From: Megasphaera cerevisiae DSM 20462
GTDB taxonomy: Bacteria > Bacillota > Negativicutes > Veillonellales > Megasphaeraceae
NCBI RefSeq assembly: GCF_001045675.1
Contig: NZ_LEKT01000013.1
Location: 1-61,454, forward strand
DNA length: 61,454 nt
Reading direction: 5' to 3'
A program made the position numbers and the translations under genes. A model generated the notes under the pieces. That model was not told where the DNA came from. It worked only from the letters and a program-made list of their open reading frames with translations, and did not search any database. Below, piece after piece: positions 8,370 to 17,400 of the stretch. Numbering within the stretch: the first letter of the stretch is position 1; every line of letters starts with the position of its first letter.

Positions 8370-9095
8370 TTACTTCGTTGTGTTCAAAATACGTAAAAGC
8401 AAATTTTGTATTTCTACAGGGACCTGCAATGAAGTTTGAAATTCCACATAGCCCTCATGAGGCACTGCGCCCTCAATCTGTAATGCATCCGCAAGATTAT
8501 AACCCGCAATAGCGGTTTGGGCCAATGCCGATTTTTTTAGAGCCTGACTATAATCAACTTTTATAGTATTTCCCTGGATTTTTGTCGTTACATCATCGTT
8601 AAACGAAATAGGACCTACAAGCTTTGCCAACATCGCTACAGAAAGATGGGAAAATATCCAGCCCTTGATACCTCCATGTCCGGCTAAGTCTTTTTCTTTT
8701 ACAGTATAGATCATATACGACAGATCTCCGTCATGAATAAAAGAATCAATCGTACCGGAAATATCGATACCGCCATACGCAGCTGTCTCCGCATGAATAT
8801 CCAGCCGTCCATTGGCATGGGATATAACGTGTATTTCCTTCACCGTATCACTATCACTGATTTCCTGAGAAAGTATTGTGTTGATCACATCATCGGGTAC
8901 ATCAAATTTTCCTTGTATAATATGTTCCAGGGACTGGCTATCCCATGTGTTTTTTACGACACTCACATACGGTTCATACGGTGCCACAACCGTACCGACA
9001 TCCTGCTGCAGCTCATCCCAATACGCCGCTGAGGCTGGTACAGTAAAGCTTAAAACCATAATGGCCATCATACCTGCCATTATTCTTTTCATCAT
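8370..9095 (-). CDS. Secreted protein of unknown function
   Basis: A 241-residue protein with a clear signal peptide: MMKR, a hydrophobic stretch to about residue 20 and a likely cut after PASA. The mature part is rich in beta-strand-like segments (HVISHANGRLDIHAETA, YVEFQTSLQVPV) and resembles lipid- or membrane-associated beta proteins such as the DUF2993/LmeA type; this resemblance is weak. No cysteines follow the signal, so it is not a lipoprotein. Either of two adjacent ATG codons (9095, 9092) could be the start. It is monocistronic on the same strand as cadA, 267 bp downstream of it. Confidence 0.65.
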   Translation of the reverse strand: MMKRIMAGMMAIMVLSFTVPASAAYWDELQQDVGTVVAPYEPYVSVVKNTWDSQSLEHIIQGKFDVPDDVINTILSQEISDSDTVKEIHVISHANGRLDIHAETAAYGGIDISGTIDSFIHDGDLSYMIYTVKEKDLAGHGGIKGWIFSHLSVAMLAKLVGPISFNDDVTTKIQGNTIKVDYSQALKKSALAQTAIAGYNLADALQIEGAVPHEGYVEFQTSLQVPVEIQNLLLRILNTTK

Positions 9096-9362
9096 ATATC
9101 ATCTCTTTCTAACACCCTGTAACACAGGTATTCTTTCTAAAAAGGAAACTCCTGCGATTTCCTGCAAGCAGTGTTTCGCCGCCTAAACAAATAAAATTAC
9201 AGATCGATTGTACCGCTTTTACCACAACATTGCTACCTAATTACAATAAAAAATATGATCTAACCTAATGTATTGCTTCTTGTTTCAAGCGCAAGGACGG
9301 ATCTCAGTACTATCTCTCCTTTTAAATTCCGATATGTATTGTGCCAGGAATATGATAATATA

Positions 9363-11735
9363 TTATTGCATTTCCATCATACTGCCAGTCCGTACTGCCC
9401 GCATCGCATTCAATACTGCTAATACAGTTACCCCTACATCGCCAAATACGGCCTCCCACATGGTGGCCATACCAACTGCGGCAAAGATTAACAATACTAT
9501 TTTTATCACCACAGCAAAAATAATATTTTGCCACACAATTGCCTGCGTCCTTTTTGCAATGCGAATCGCAGATACAATTTTAAATGGCTCATCAGTCATA
9601 AGCACGATATCTGCAGCCTCAATTGCGGCATCTGATCCCATGGCGCCCATGGCAATGCCAATATCTGCCCGCGCAAGAACCGGCGCATCATTTACTCCAT
9701 CTCCAACAAATACAATTTTTCCATTTCCCTGCCTTTCTTTTTCCAACACTTCAAATATTTCAACCTTTTGCTGTGGAAGTAATTCGGTATATACAGCATC
9801 CATACCAATCTCCTTCGCAATAGCTTCTCCGGAAGCTTTTGTATCTCCTGTAAGCATTACCGTTTTTCTTACACCTAACGTCTTTAAACCCTGGATCGTT
9901 TTTCTGCTGTCAGGTTTTATTTCATCCTTGATCAAAATCGATCCTGCAAATTTTTTATCCACAGCAAGATAAATGGTAATTCCGGTCACATCATATACCG
10001 GGCGATAAGGTATCGCATACATTTTCATCAATTTGCTGTTACCTAAATAGACTGTTTTTCCATCAATCGAGGCCTTCACCCCATATCCCGCAATGTCCTC
10101 ATGGGCGACAATCTGTGCCGTATCAATAGTTTTCCCAAATGCCCTTATAATCGATTCGGCAATAGGATGATTTGAATATTTTTCAGCACAAGAAGCATAA
10201 TACAAAATGTCCTGTTCACTGAATCCATTCTGCGCAATAATGGAATGTACACTAAAAACACCTTTGGTTACGGTCCCCGTTTTATCCATAATGATCGTAT
10301 CAATATGATTAAGACCCTCCAAATAGTTACTTCCTTTAACCAAAACTCCATTTCTGGAAGCCCCTCCAATTCCTCCAAAAAAAGTCAACGGAACGGAGAT
10401 GACGAGTGCACACGGGCAAGAAACGACAAGAAAAGCCAATGCTCTGTACAGCCAGATGTTAAAAGACTCTCCTGCCCATATGAGTGGCGGAATGATTGCC
10501 AGAACAACTGCCGCAACTGTTACCACAGGAGTATAATATCTTGCAAAAGTTGTAATAAAATTTTCTGTTGGAGCCTTTTTACTGCTGGCATTTTCTACAA
10601 GGCTGAGTATCTTAGAAACGGTAGATTCGCCAAATTCTTTTGAAACCTCAACAGTAAGAAGCCCGCTTTTGTTAATTGCCCCAGACATCACTTCATCGCC
10701 GCTCTTTACATCACGCGGTAAAGATTCCCCAGTCAAAGCCGATAGGTCCAGAGACGATATTCCATTCGTAATTCTGCCATCCATAGGGATTCTCTCCCCC
10801 GGCTTCACTAAAATACTATCGCCTACCGCCACTTCTTCAGGAGATACCTTTTGGATACTATTATTTATTTTTAAATTCACAAAGTCAGGACGCAAATTCA
10901 TAAGCGATGCAATATTTTTTTTAGACCGGCTGACAGCTAACCGCTGAAAGCCTTCTCCGATTTGGTAAAACAGCATAACAGCAACCCCTTCAGGGTATTC
11001 ACCAATAGCAAAAGCCCCTATGGTAGCAATGGCCATAAGAAAATTTTCATCAAAAATATGCCCTTTTGAAATATTGCGTAAAGCTCTCAGAATAACCTCT
11101 CCACCTATAAGTAAGTAACTGATCAAAAAGACAGAAAAACTAACAGCTTGCGTAAACTGCAAACTCATGTTAATCACATAAAGAATCGTGCCTGCAGCCA
11201 AAAAGCTTTTCTTAAGAAATACTTTTTGACAACATTTTTTATTATCATTTTTCAAAGGATCTGTCGTATAAGAAATTTGAATATCAGGCTCCACTTCTTG
11301 GATAATCTCAGAGGCTTGACGCAAAATTCCCGGTAACTGATGCTCGTTATCCGTCTCAATCGTCATTTTTTGAGAAATAGTATCGACGCTGACATACTTT
11401 ACGCCATTTAGCTTTTTTATTCTTGATTCAATTTTTCCCGCACAAACAGTACAGCACAAACCTTGCAGATATATTTCTTTTTTCCCTTCTGCCAATTGCA
11501 TTTTCTCTCTTATAACAACATTTGCATCATTACACTTGATAATCTCCCTAATTTGTCCCATGATACTCGTTGTATCCGCATCTATCTTGAAGGATATACA
11601 AAGTGTTTGCGTAATAAAGTCGAGATCGGCTGATACAATTCCATGGAGCGCCTTTATGCTTTTTTCAATTTTTGCAGCACAATTTCCGCAGCATATCCCT
11701 TCCAAAATATATTCTTTATGAATTACCTTTTCCAT
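9363..11735 (-). CDS. cadA: Zn/Cd/Pb-exporting P1B-type ATPase with two HMA domains
   Basis: A 790-residue P1B ATPase. Two N-terminal heavy-metal domains carry GICCGNC (residues 13-19) and LCCTVC (near 78), a CCxxC form instead of the usual MxCxxC. Then come the membrane helices, the TGES actuator motif, the intramembrane SCPCALV, the phosphorylated DKTGT, SNHPIAES (HP motif) and GDGVNDAP. The CPC motif and the paired CadC-type regulator point to divalent soft metals (Cd, Zn, Pb), not Cu. I place the start at the ATG at 11735 because GGAAG precedes it at good spacing; an in-frame ATG 30 bp upstream lacks one. It lies downstream of cadC, with a palindrome between. Confidence 0.9.
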   Translation of the reverse strand: MEKVIHKEYILEGICCGNCAAKIEKSIKALHGIVSADLDFITQTLCISFKIDADTTSIMGQIREIIKCNDANVVIREKMQLAEGKKEIYLQGLCCTVCAGKIESRIKKLNGVKYVSVDTISQKMTIETDNEHQLPGILRQASEIIQEVEPDIQISYTTDPLKNDNKKCCQKVFLKKSFLAAGTILYVINMSLQFTQAVSFSVFLISYLLIGGEVILRALRNISKGHIFDENFLMAIATIGAFAIGEYPEGVAVMLFYQIGEGFQRLAVSRSKKNIASLMNLRPDFVNLKINNSIQKVSPEEVAVGDSILVKPGERIPMDGRITNGISSLDLSALTGESLPRDVKSGDEVMSGAINKSGLLTVEVSKEFGESTVSKILSLVENASSKKAPTENFITTFARYYTPVVTVAAVVLAIIPPLIWAGESFNIWLYRALAFLVVSCPCALVISVPLTFFGGIGGASRNGVLVKGSNYLEGLNHIDTIIMDKTGTVTKGVFSVHSIIAQNGFSEQDILYYASCAEKYSNHPIAESIIRAFGKTIDTAQIVAHEDIAGYGVKASIDGKTVYLGNSKLMKMYAIPYRPVYDVTGITIYLAVDKKFAGSILIKDEIKPDSRKTIQGLKTLGVRKTVMLTGDTKASGEAIAKEIGMDAVYTELLPQQKVEIFEVLEKERQGNGKIVFVGDGVNDAPVLARADIGIAMGAMGSDAAIEAADIVLMTDEPFKIVSAIRIAKRTQAIVWQNIIFAVVIKIVLLIFAAVGMATMWEAVFGDVGVTVLAVLNAMRAVRTGSMMEMQ

Positions 11736-11820
11736 AAAATCCACTTCCTTCATACTATTTCTCATTTTTATGTTTGCTTTCCCATTTCTTAATACAGTTT
11801 ACAGCGTGTGATGCAGATAT

Positions 11821-11844
11821 ATTGTTGCGCAATTGTTCAACAAT
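11821..11844. promoter_or_regulatory. Candidate CadC operator
   Basis: ATTGTTGCGCAA followed by TTGTTCAACAAT is a 24-bp inverted repeat with 20 of 24 symmetric bases, containing AACAATTG. It lies between cadC and cadA. ArsR/SmtB proteins bind AT-rich imperfect 12-2-12 palindromes such as this. Assignment to CadC rests on position and shape only. Confidence 0.4.
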
Positions 11845-11876
11845 AAAATCAATATGTCACGGAAAACTGACAGGCC

Positions 11877-12248
11877 TCACTCCTTCTCATACACATGCGC
11901 CAGACCTTGATCAAAAATAGCCTTAACATGCCTATCTGCCAGTGAATAATAGATAACGCGCCCGTCTCGGCGATATTTTACCATTTTTGCTTGTTTTAAG
12001 ATTCTCAATTGATGTGAAATAGAAGACTTTGTCATTCCAAGAAGCACGGATATATCACACACGCACATTTCCGCATGTAATAATGCCCCAATAATCTTAA
12101 CACGGGTAGAATCACAAAATATTTTGAAAATATCGGCAATATCTATATATGTATCATCGTCAAGCATTTGCTTCCGTACTTTTATAACAACCTCCTCATG
12201 AATTGTATTACAGTCACATCTGTAAATATCAGTTCCATCCTTTTCCAT
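11877..12248 (-). CDS. cadC: Metal-responsive ArsR/SmtB repressor (CadC-like)
   Basis: A 123-residue winged-helix repressor. It carries both classical metal sites of this family: the alpha-3/N site, with Cys11 and Cys13 (YRCDC) plus Cys62 and Cys64 (EMCVCD), and the alpha-5 site, D105-x-H107-x10-H118-x2-E121. CadC uses the cysteine site to sense Cd/Pb and SmtB/CzrA use the alpha-5 site for Zn; this protein appears able to use both. The recognition helix is in TKSSISHQLRILKQA. Metal binding should release it from the cad promoter. It is the promoter-proximal gene of the cadC-cadA operon. Confidence 0.9.
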   Translation of the reverse strand: MEKDGTDIYRCDCNTIHEEVVIKVRKQMLDDDTYIDIADIFKIFCDSTRVKIIGALLHAEMCVCDISVLLGMTKSSISHQLRILKQAKMVKYRRDGRVIYYSLADRHVKAIFDQGLAHVYEKE

Positions 12249-12365
12249 GTCACCATCCTCCTATCCTGCTAGATATTATATTTCATTTTTTATTTTCCTG
12301 TCAATAACATATTGTTTTATCACAAATTTAAAGAAACAGCTGCGGAAGTAGTCACATTATTTATA

Positions 12366-12413
12366 TAATAAAAACCTTCGCGTGATGCAATATTATTTTA
12401 CACCACCCGAAGG
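12366..12413 (-). terminator. Terminator of nifJ copy 1
   Basis: On the - strand, CCTTCG-GTGGTG and CATCAC-CGAAGG pair over an AT loop, followed by TTTTTATTATA. It lies about 160 bp beyond the nifJ stop codon. The gap between it and nifJ (12414-12571) shows no gene. Confidence 0.8.
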
Positions 12414-12571
12414 CTTACGCAAAGCAAAGGACACTCCTTCCAACAAATATCTTACTGTTGTTTAAATCTTCTTTTGGATACTCCTTGGACTCAACAAACA
12501 ACAGCCTCTTTCTATGTCACCTAAGAAGTAAAATGGTATTAAACCATCAGGGGATCAGCAGCTGTATTATA

Positions 12572-15500
12572 TTACAGATCCAGTGATTTTTGCAATCTCA
12601 CATAACTTTCATACCGCTCCCTCGCATCGTGTTCCGTATCGGCAAAAAGTGCTTCCGCTATTTCCGGAAAGGTTTTTTTCAAGGACGAATATCTCACTTC
12701 ACCCATAAGAAACTCCCTAAAGTTTGCTGTCGGTTTAGCGGAATCCAATTTAAAAGGATTCTGTCCTTTTTTTCTCAGTTCCGGATTATATCTATATAAA
12801 TTCCAGTACCCGCATTCTACCGCACGTTTTTCTTCCAGCTGGCTTTGTCCCTGACCTGCCTTGAGACCGTGAGAAATGCAAGGTGAGTAGCCGATAATCA
12901 GTGACGGACCCGGATATGCTTCCGCTTCCGTAATCGCTTTCAAAAGTTGATTTTTATCAGCACCCATAGCCACCTGCGCCACATACACGTAGCCATACGT
13001 CATCGCCATCATGCCTAAATCTTTTTTCTTATTCCTTTTGCCGGCTGCCGCAAATTGTGCCACTGCTGCCGTCGGCGTAGCTTTAGAAGCCTGACCGCCG
13101 GTATTAGAATACACCTCTGTATCACATACAAAAACATTAATATCTTGATTTTGAGACAATACATGATCCAATCCGCCATAGCCGATATCATAAGACCATC
13201 CATCGCCTCCGAAAATCCAATGGGAACGTTTTACCAGATACTGTCTTTGTCTATATACCTCTTCTAAAATCGAAATGCCCTTTTTTTCTTTTTCAAGCAA
13301 TGCCACCACTGCGTCTGCCCTTTCCCGCGTGCCTTCACTTACCATCATATGATCCTGCCAATCCTGCAATACGCTTTGGAGTGCAGGACTGGCCGCTGCC
13401 ATGGCCTCTGCCACATATCCTTTAAGAAGCTCGCGTCCACTGCGTACGCCTAAGAACATTCCATAGCCATATTCGGCAGCATCTTCAAACAAAGAATCTG
13501 CCCAGGAGGGTCCATGCCCTTTTTCGTTGACAGCATATCCTATTCCCGGTGCACTGGCAGCCCAAACATGTGAGCATCCATGTGAATTGGCAATCATCAT
13601 CCGATCACCATATAACTGCGTCAATAATTTAGCATAAGGTGTTTCTCCGCACCCCGCACAAGCACCTGTAAATTCACATAATGGCTGCTCAAACTGACTG
13701 CCTTTGACTGTTGTCTTTTTCATCGGATTGGACTTCTTCGGCAAATGAATACTATAATCCCAGACCTGTGCCTTATATTCTTCATCATCAAACGGTTGCA
13801 TCGTAAGCGCTTGCTTGGGACAAACATACGTACAGCTGCCACACCCCAGACAATCCATTACGGACGTAACTATACTATATTTCATACCTGCAATGCCGGC
13901 CGCATCCGTCACCGCAATTCCAGCGGGAGCCTGTTCAGCTTCAGTCGGCGTCATCAAAAAAGGCCGAATAGCGGCATGCGGGCAAACAAAGGCGCATTGA
14001 TTACACTGAATACAAGCATTGGGATTCCAACTGGGCACAAAAATAGCCACTCCCCGCTTTTCTTCCTTAGCCGTCCCCGTAGGATAGGTCCCATCTTCCC
14101 GGCCATCAAACGCACTAACCGGCAGCGTATCTCCCAGCATGCGATTCATAGGATCCGCAAATTTCTTGTAATATTCAGAATGTGCCGCACCTGATACCGG
14201 CACATCTTGCGCTATTTTCCACTCTTTCGGAACATCAATTTTGACAATAGCTTGTATGCCCTGATCAATCGCCGCATTGTTCATGTCGACAATTTTCTGT
14301 CCTTTTTTGCCATAGGCAGTCATGACAGATTCTTTTAGTTTTGTAATTGCCAAATCTAAGGGAATAATATTGGCTAATTTGAAGAACGCCGCCTGCATAA
14401 TCATATTAATGCGACTTCCCAAACCAATTTTCCGGCCAATTTCCACGCCATTTATGATATAAAATTGCACCTTATTTTCAGCTATGACCCGTTTCAACGA
14501 AGCCGGTAATTTTTCCTCTAACTCGTCGGGCGTCCATGTACAATTTAAAAGGAATATGCCGCCAGGCTTTATTCCCTGCAGCAGTTCAAATTGATGCACA
14601 TAGGATTGGCGATGGCAGGCAATAAAATCCGCTGTATGAATAAGATACGGCATTTTGATCGGCGAAGATCCAAACCGCAAGTGCGATATGGTAACACCAC
14701 CTGATTTTTTAGAATCATAGGCAAAATAAGCCTGTGCATACATATCCGTATTATCACCAATAATTTTGATGGCGCTTTTATTGGCTCCCACCGTACCATC
14801 TGACCCAAATCCCCAGAATTTGCAAGACTTTAAATTTTTACCGCCAACATATATTGTGCTGGTTCGAGGTAAAGACGAAAGGCATACGTCGTCAGTAATA
14901 CATAACGTAAAATTTTTTTTCGGTTTTTCTGCCTGTAAATTATCAAAGCAAGCAACAATATCTGCCGGCAGAATGTCCTTGGATCCCAGTCCATAGCGGC
15001 CGCCATAAACTTCCGGCGCATCTTTGATAGTGGCAAACGTTGCCGTAACGCTTTGATATAAAGGTTCTCCATTCGAACCCGGTTCCTTTGTCCGTTCAAG
15101 AACCCCGATACGTTTAACCGTTTCAGGCAGCATCGCCAAAAAATGTTTTTCCGACCAGGGACGAAACAAATGCACGTTAATACAGCCTACTTTTTGTCCT
15201 TGTGCTGCTAAATATTTAACAACTTCTTCTGTTGTTTCAGCACCAGATCCCAACGCCACAACAACAAATTCAGCATCAGGCGCGCCTGTATAATTAAACA
15301 AGTGATATTCGCGACCTGTTATTGCTGTTATTTTTCTCATGTAACCTTCTACAATATCCGGTACTTTTTCATAGAATTTATTAATCGACTCACGATGCTG
15401 CATATAGATTTCTGCCGAATCAACGGCACCTCTCAGCACCGGCTTATCCGGATTCAACGAACGATCCCGAAATGCCTGCACCGCATCTGGATCCAAAAAC

Positions 15501-16087
15501 TGTTTTAAATCTTCTTCTTCTAATACTTCTATTTTTTGTATTTCATGGGAAGTACGGAAGCCATCAAAAAAATTAATAAACGGAATACGGCTGGAAATAG
15601 CAGCACCATGAGCTACAGCAGACAAATCCATAATTTCCTGTACACTGGATTCTGCCAACATTGCCACCCCGCTTGTACGAGTAGTCATTACATCATTATT
15701 TTCTCCCATAATGCTCAGTGCATTCGATGCGACAGTACGGGAGGCCACGTGAAATACACCGGGCAATAACTCGCCGGCAATCTTAAATAATTCGGGCAGC
15801 ATTAACATCAATCCCTGCGAAGCCGTAAAGGTCGTGGTTAAAGCGCCGGCTGCCAACGCCCCATGCATAGCCCCGGCAGCACCTCCTTCAGACTGCATTT
15901 CTGAAACCTTGACCGTATGCCCAAACAGATTTTTACGTCCATGAGCCGCCCATTCATCAACCTGTTCTGCCATGGGAGAAGACGGCGTAATCGGATAAAT
16001 CGTAGCAACTTCGGTAAATGCATATGCTACATGCGCAGCCGCGGTGTTACCGTCCATCGTTTTAAATCTTTTTTTGTATTTACTCAT
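12572..16087 (-). CDS. nifJ: Pyruvate:ferredoxin (flavodoxin) oxidoreductase, copy 1
   Basis: A 1171-residue single-chain PFOR with the full domain order: the pyrimidine-binding N-terminus (TMDGNTAAAHVAYAFTEV, YPITPSSPMAEQ), gamma domain (GFGSDGTVGANKSAIKIIG), two-cluster ferredoxin domain (CIQCNQCAFVCPHA, CLGCGSCTYVCPKQA) and the TPP domain with the proximal cluster (CAGCGETPYAKL, FGGDGWSYDIGYGGLDH). It converts pyruvate and CoA to acetyl-CoA and CO2 with reduced ferredoxin, reversibly, in the cytoplasm. A second full copy lies at 54316-57831. The gene has its own promoter, overlapped by a double palindrome, and AGGAGG before the start. Confidence 0.97.
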   Translation of the reverse strand: MSKYKKRFKTMDGNTAAAHVAYAFTEVATIYPITPSSPMAEQVDEWAAHGRKNLFGHTVKVSEMQSEGGAAGAMHGALAAGALTTTFTASQGLMLMLPELFKIAGELLPGVFHVASRTVASNALSIMGENNDVMTTRTSGVAMLAESSVQEIMDLSAVAHGAAISSRIPFINFFDGFRTSHEIQKIEVLEEEDLKQFLDPDAVQAFRDRSLNPDKPVLRGAVDSAEIYMQHRESINKFYEKVPDIVEGYMRKITAITGREYHLFNYTGAPDAEFVVVALGSGAETTEEVVKYLAAQGQKVGCINVHLFRPWSEKHFLAMLPETVKRIGVLERTKEPGSNGEPLYQSVTATFATIKDAPEVYGGRYGLGSKDILPADIVACFDNLQAEKPKKNFTLCITDDVCLSSLPRTSTIYVGGKNLKSCKFWGFGSDGTVGANKSAIKIIGDNTDMYAQAYFAYDSKKSGGVTISHLRFGSSPIKMPYLIHTADFIACHRQSYVHQFELLQGIKPGGIFLLNCTWTPDELEEKLPASLKRVIAENKVQFYIINGVEIGRKIGLGSRINMIMQAAFFKLANIIPLDLAITKLKESVMTAYGKKGQKIVDMNNAAIDQGIQAIVKIDVPKEWKIAQDVPVSGAAHSEYYKKFADPMNRMLGDTLPVSAFDGREDGTYPTGTAKEEKRGVAIFVPSWNPNACIQCNQCAFVCPHAAIRPFLMTPTEAEQAPAGIAVTDAAGIAGMKYSIVTSVMDCLGCGSCTYVCPKQALTMQPFDDEEYKAQVWDYSIHLPKKSNPMKKTTVKGSQFEQPLCEFTGACAGCGETPYAKLLTQLYGDRMMIANSHGCSHVWAASAPGIGYAVNEKGHGPSWADSLFEDAAEYGYGMFLGVRSGRELLKGYVAEAMAAASPALQSVLQDWQDHMMVSEGTRERADAVVALLEKEKKGISILEEVYRQRQYLVKRSHWIFGGDGWSYDIGYGGLDHVLSQNQDINVFVCDTEVYSNTGGQASKATPTAAVAQFAAAGKRNKKKDLGMMAMTYGYVYVAQVAMGADKNQLLKAITEAEAYPGPSLIIGYSPCISHGLKAGQGQSQLEEKRAVECGYWNLYRYNPELRKKGQNPFKLDSAKPTANFREFLMGEVRYSSLKKTFPEIAEALFADTEHDARERYESYVRLQKSLDL

Positions 16088-16121
16088 AAAAATCCCTCCT
16101 TACATACAAAAATCCTTAAGT

Positions 16122-16174
16122 GTATAATAGTATCATAATATGATACATTGTATTATATTATGATACTATTATAC
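16122..16174. promoter_or_regulatory. Double palindromic operator over the nifJ copy 1 promoter
   Basis: An 18-bp inverted repeat (16122-16139 and 16157-16174) with a 17-nt centre. Inside it, 16130-16146 (GTATCATAATATGATAC) is itself a perfect palindrome around one base, and 16150-16166 (GTATTATATTATGATAC) is a one-step variant. The right arm overlaps the -10 box of the nifJ promoter. The arrangement is that of two adjacent dimer sites for a repressor. The protein is unknown; the neighbouring IclR is one candidate. Confidence 0.65.
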
Positions 16175-16196
16175 CGTTTGTTTTTGTATATTACAA
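16168..16196 (-). promoter_or_regulatory. Promoter of nifJ copy 1
   Basis: On the - strand, TTGTAA (16191-16196), a 17-bp spacer and a perfect TATAAT (16168-16173), about 80 bp before the start codon. Confidence 0.7.
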
Positions 16197-16266
16197 CCAA
16201 AAGAAAAATTTGACGGTCATATGTGCTTGTATTGTATATTACTTTACTTCTGCATATGTATTAAAA

Positions 16267-16320
16267 AACCGAAAATCATTTTAACAAGCCCGATCAGGCT
16301 TATTGAAATGATTTTCGGTT
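16267..16320 (-). terminator. Terminator of the iclR gene
   Basis: 24-bp arms, 16267-16290 and 16297-16320, pair over a 6-nt loop with two wobble pairs and are followed on the - strand by a T-run. It separates iclR from the nifJ promoter. Confidence 0.85.
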
Positions 16321-16362
16321 GTATCGCATTTAAGAATCCTGGAAACACTATTTCCAGGTATT

Positions 16363-17118
16363 TTATCGTTTATATCCTATTTTATCTGAAATTTCCTGTG
16401 TGACAGTGACCAGCGCGCTGCCCATTTCCGCTCTGACAGACGCATTCATTCTTGAAGTAGGACCCGATATACTAATAGCTGCATATGCCTTCCCTTTAAA
16501 ATTGAATATCGGCGCCGCTACACAAATAAGACCCGGCTCTAATTCTTCAATATCCTCCGCATATCCTTGTTCTTTTGCCTGCTTTATATACTGAACTAAA
16601 TCCGTTTCATTACTGATTGTATTATTTGTATATCCAGCAAACGACACTCCACGCAAAATGGCTGACACCTCCTCAGCGGAAAGACCGGAAAGAATTGCCT
16701 TTCCTACTGCGGTAGCATAAAGAGGAAGCCGCGTCCCCGCTCCCGTGCTGATACGCATCGAATGCGGACTTTCCACTTTATCCATATAAACAACATCCGC
16801 ACCATCTCTTAGAACAAAATTGACAGTCTCTTTAAACGCAGACACCAATTCATCCAAATACGGAAACACAATTTTTCTTAAATCCACATGGACGGTCATT
16901 CCAATTCTGTACAATTCCATTCCCAGTCTATATTTAAGAGTATCCGCATCCTGTTCCAAAAAGCCGTGCAGCTGCAGCGTCGTAACCATATTAAACGTCG
17001 TGCTTTTATTTAATACGGTTTTACGGCTTATTTCAGTAATGCCTAATTCTTTTTCATTTTCAAAACACTTTAGTATTGCAATGGCTTTAACTACTGATTG
17101 TATAATAGTTTTGCTCAT
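16363..17118 (-). CDS. IclR-family transcriptional regulator
   Basis: A 251-residue IclR protein. The N-terminal winged helix (VVKAIAILKCFENEKELGITEIS, NKSTTFNMVTTLQLHGFLEQ) spans about residues 8-70, and the C-terminal GAF-like effector domain includes RLPLYATAVGKAILSG and GYTNNTISNETDL. IclR members usually control catabolic or transport genes for small organic acids. It lies downstream of an AbgT transporter gene and upstream of nifJ, all on the same strand but separated by terminators, so either may be a target. Confidence 0.9.
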   Translation of the reverse strand: MSKTIIQSVVKAIAILKCFENEKELGITEISRKTVLNKSTTFNMVTTLQLHGFLEQDADTLKYRLGMELYRIGMTVHVDLRKIVFPYLDELVSAFKETVNFVLRDGADVVYMDKVESPHSMRISTGAGTRLPLYATAVGKAILSGLSAEEVSAILRGVSFAGYTNNTISNETDLVQYIKQAKEQGYAEDIEELEPGLICVAAPIFNFKGKAYAAISISGPTSRMNASVRAEMGSALVTVTQEISDKIGYKR

Positions 17119-17333
17119 ATATTAATTCCTCCACACACATTTTATGTATCAACACCACCATATGCCAAATACGCTGCTCAATATAACAAGTATCTTCTCC
17201 TGCACTTTTTCCGGCCCTTTCCTCCTCGCCTCGCGCAGCCCCGCACTCCCTTTTCGATATCTCTGATTATTATAATCTATTTTTTTCAACCAAGATACCC
17301 GTAAAACAAACTCTGAAAATCTTATAGCAGTAC

Positions 17334-17369
17334 AAAAGACAGCCCATCTGAGCCGATGCGCTGTCTTTT
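17334..17369 (-). terminator. Terminator of the abgT gene
   Basis: AAAAGACAGC (17334-17343) and GCTGTCTTTT (17360-17369) form a 10-bp stem with a partly paired loop, 31 bp past the stop codon of abgT. Confidence 0.8.
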
Positions 17370-17400
17370 CTTAGTACGTATTCAAATTTTTTTATGTACA

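Noticed and set aside
9268-9972. 234-codon + strand reading frame
   Set aside because: Antisense to the cadA 3' half; low-complexity Ser/Ala/Thr-rich translation typical of a shadow frame.
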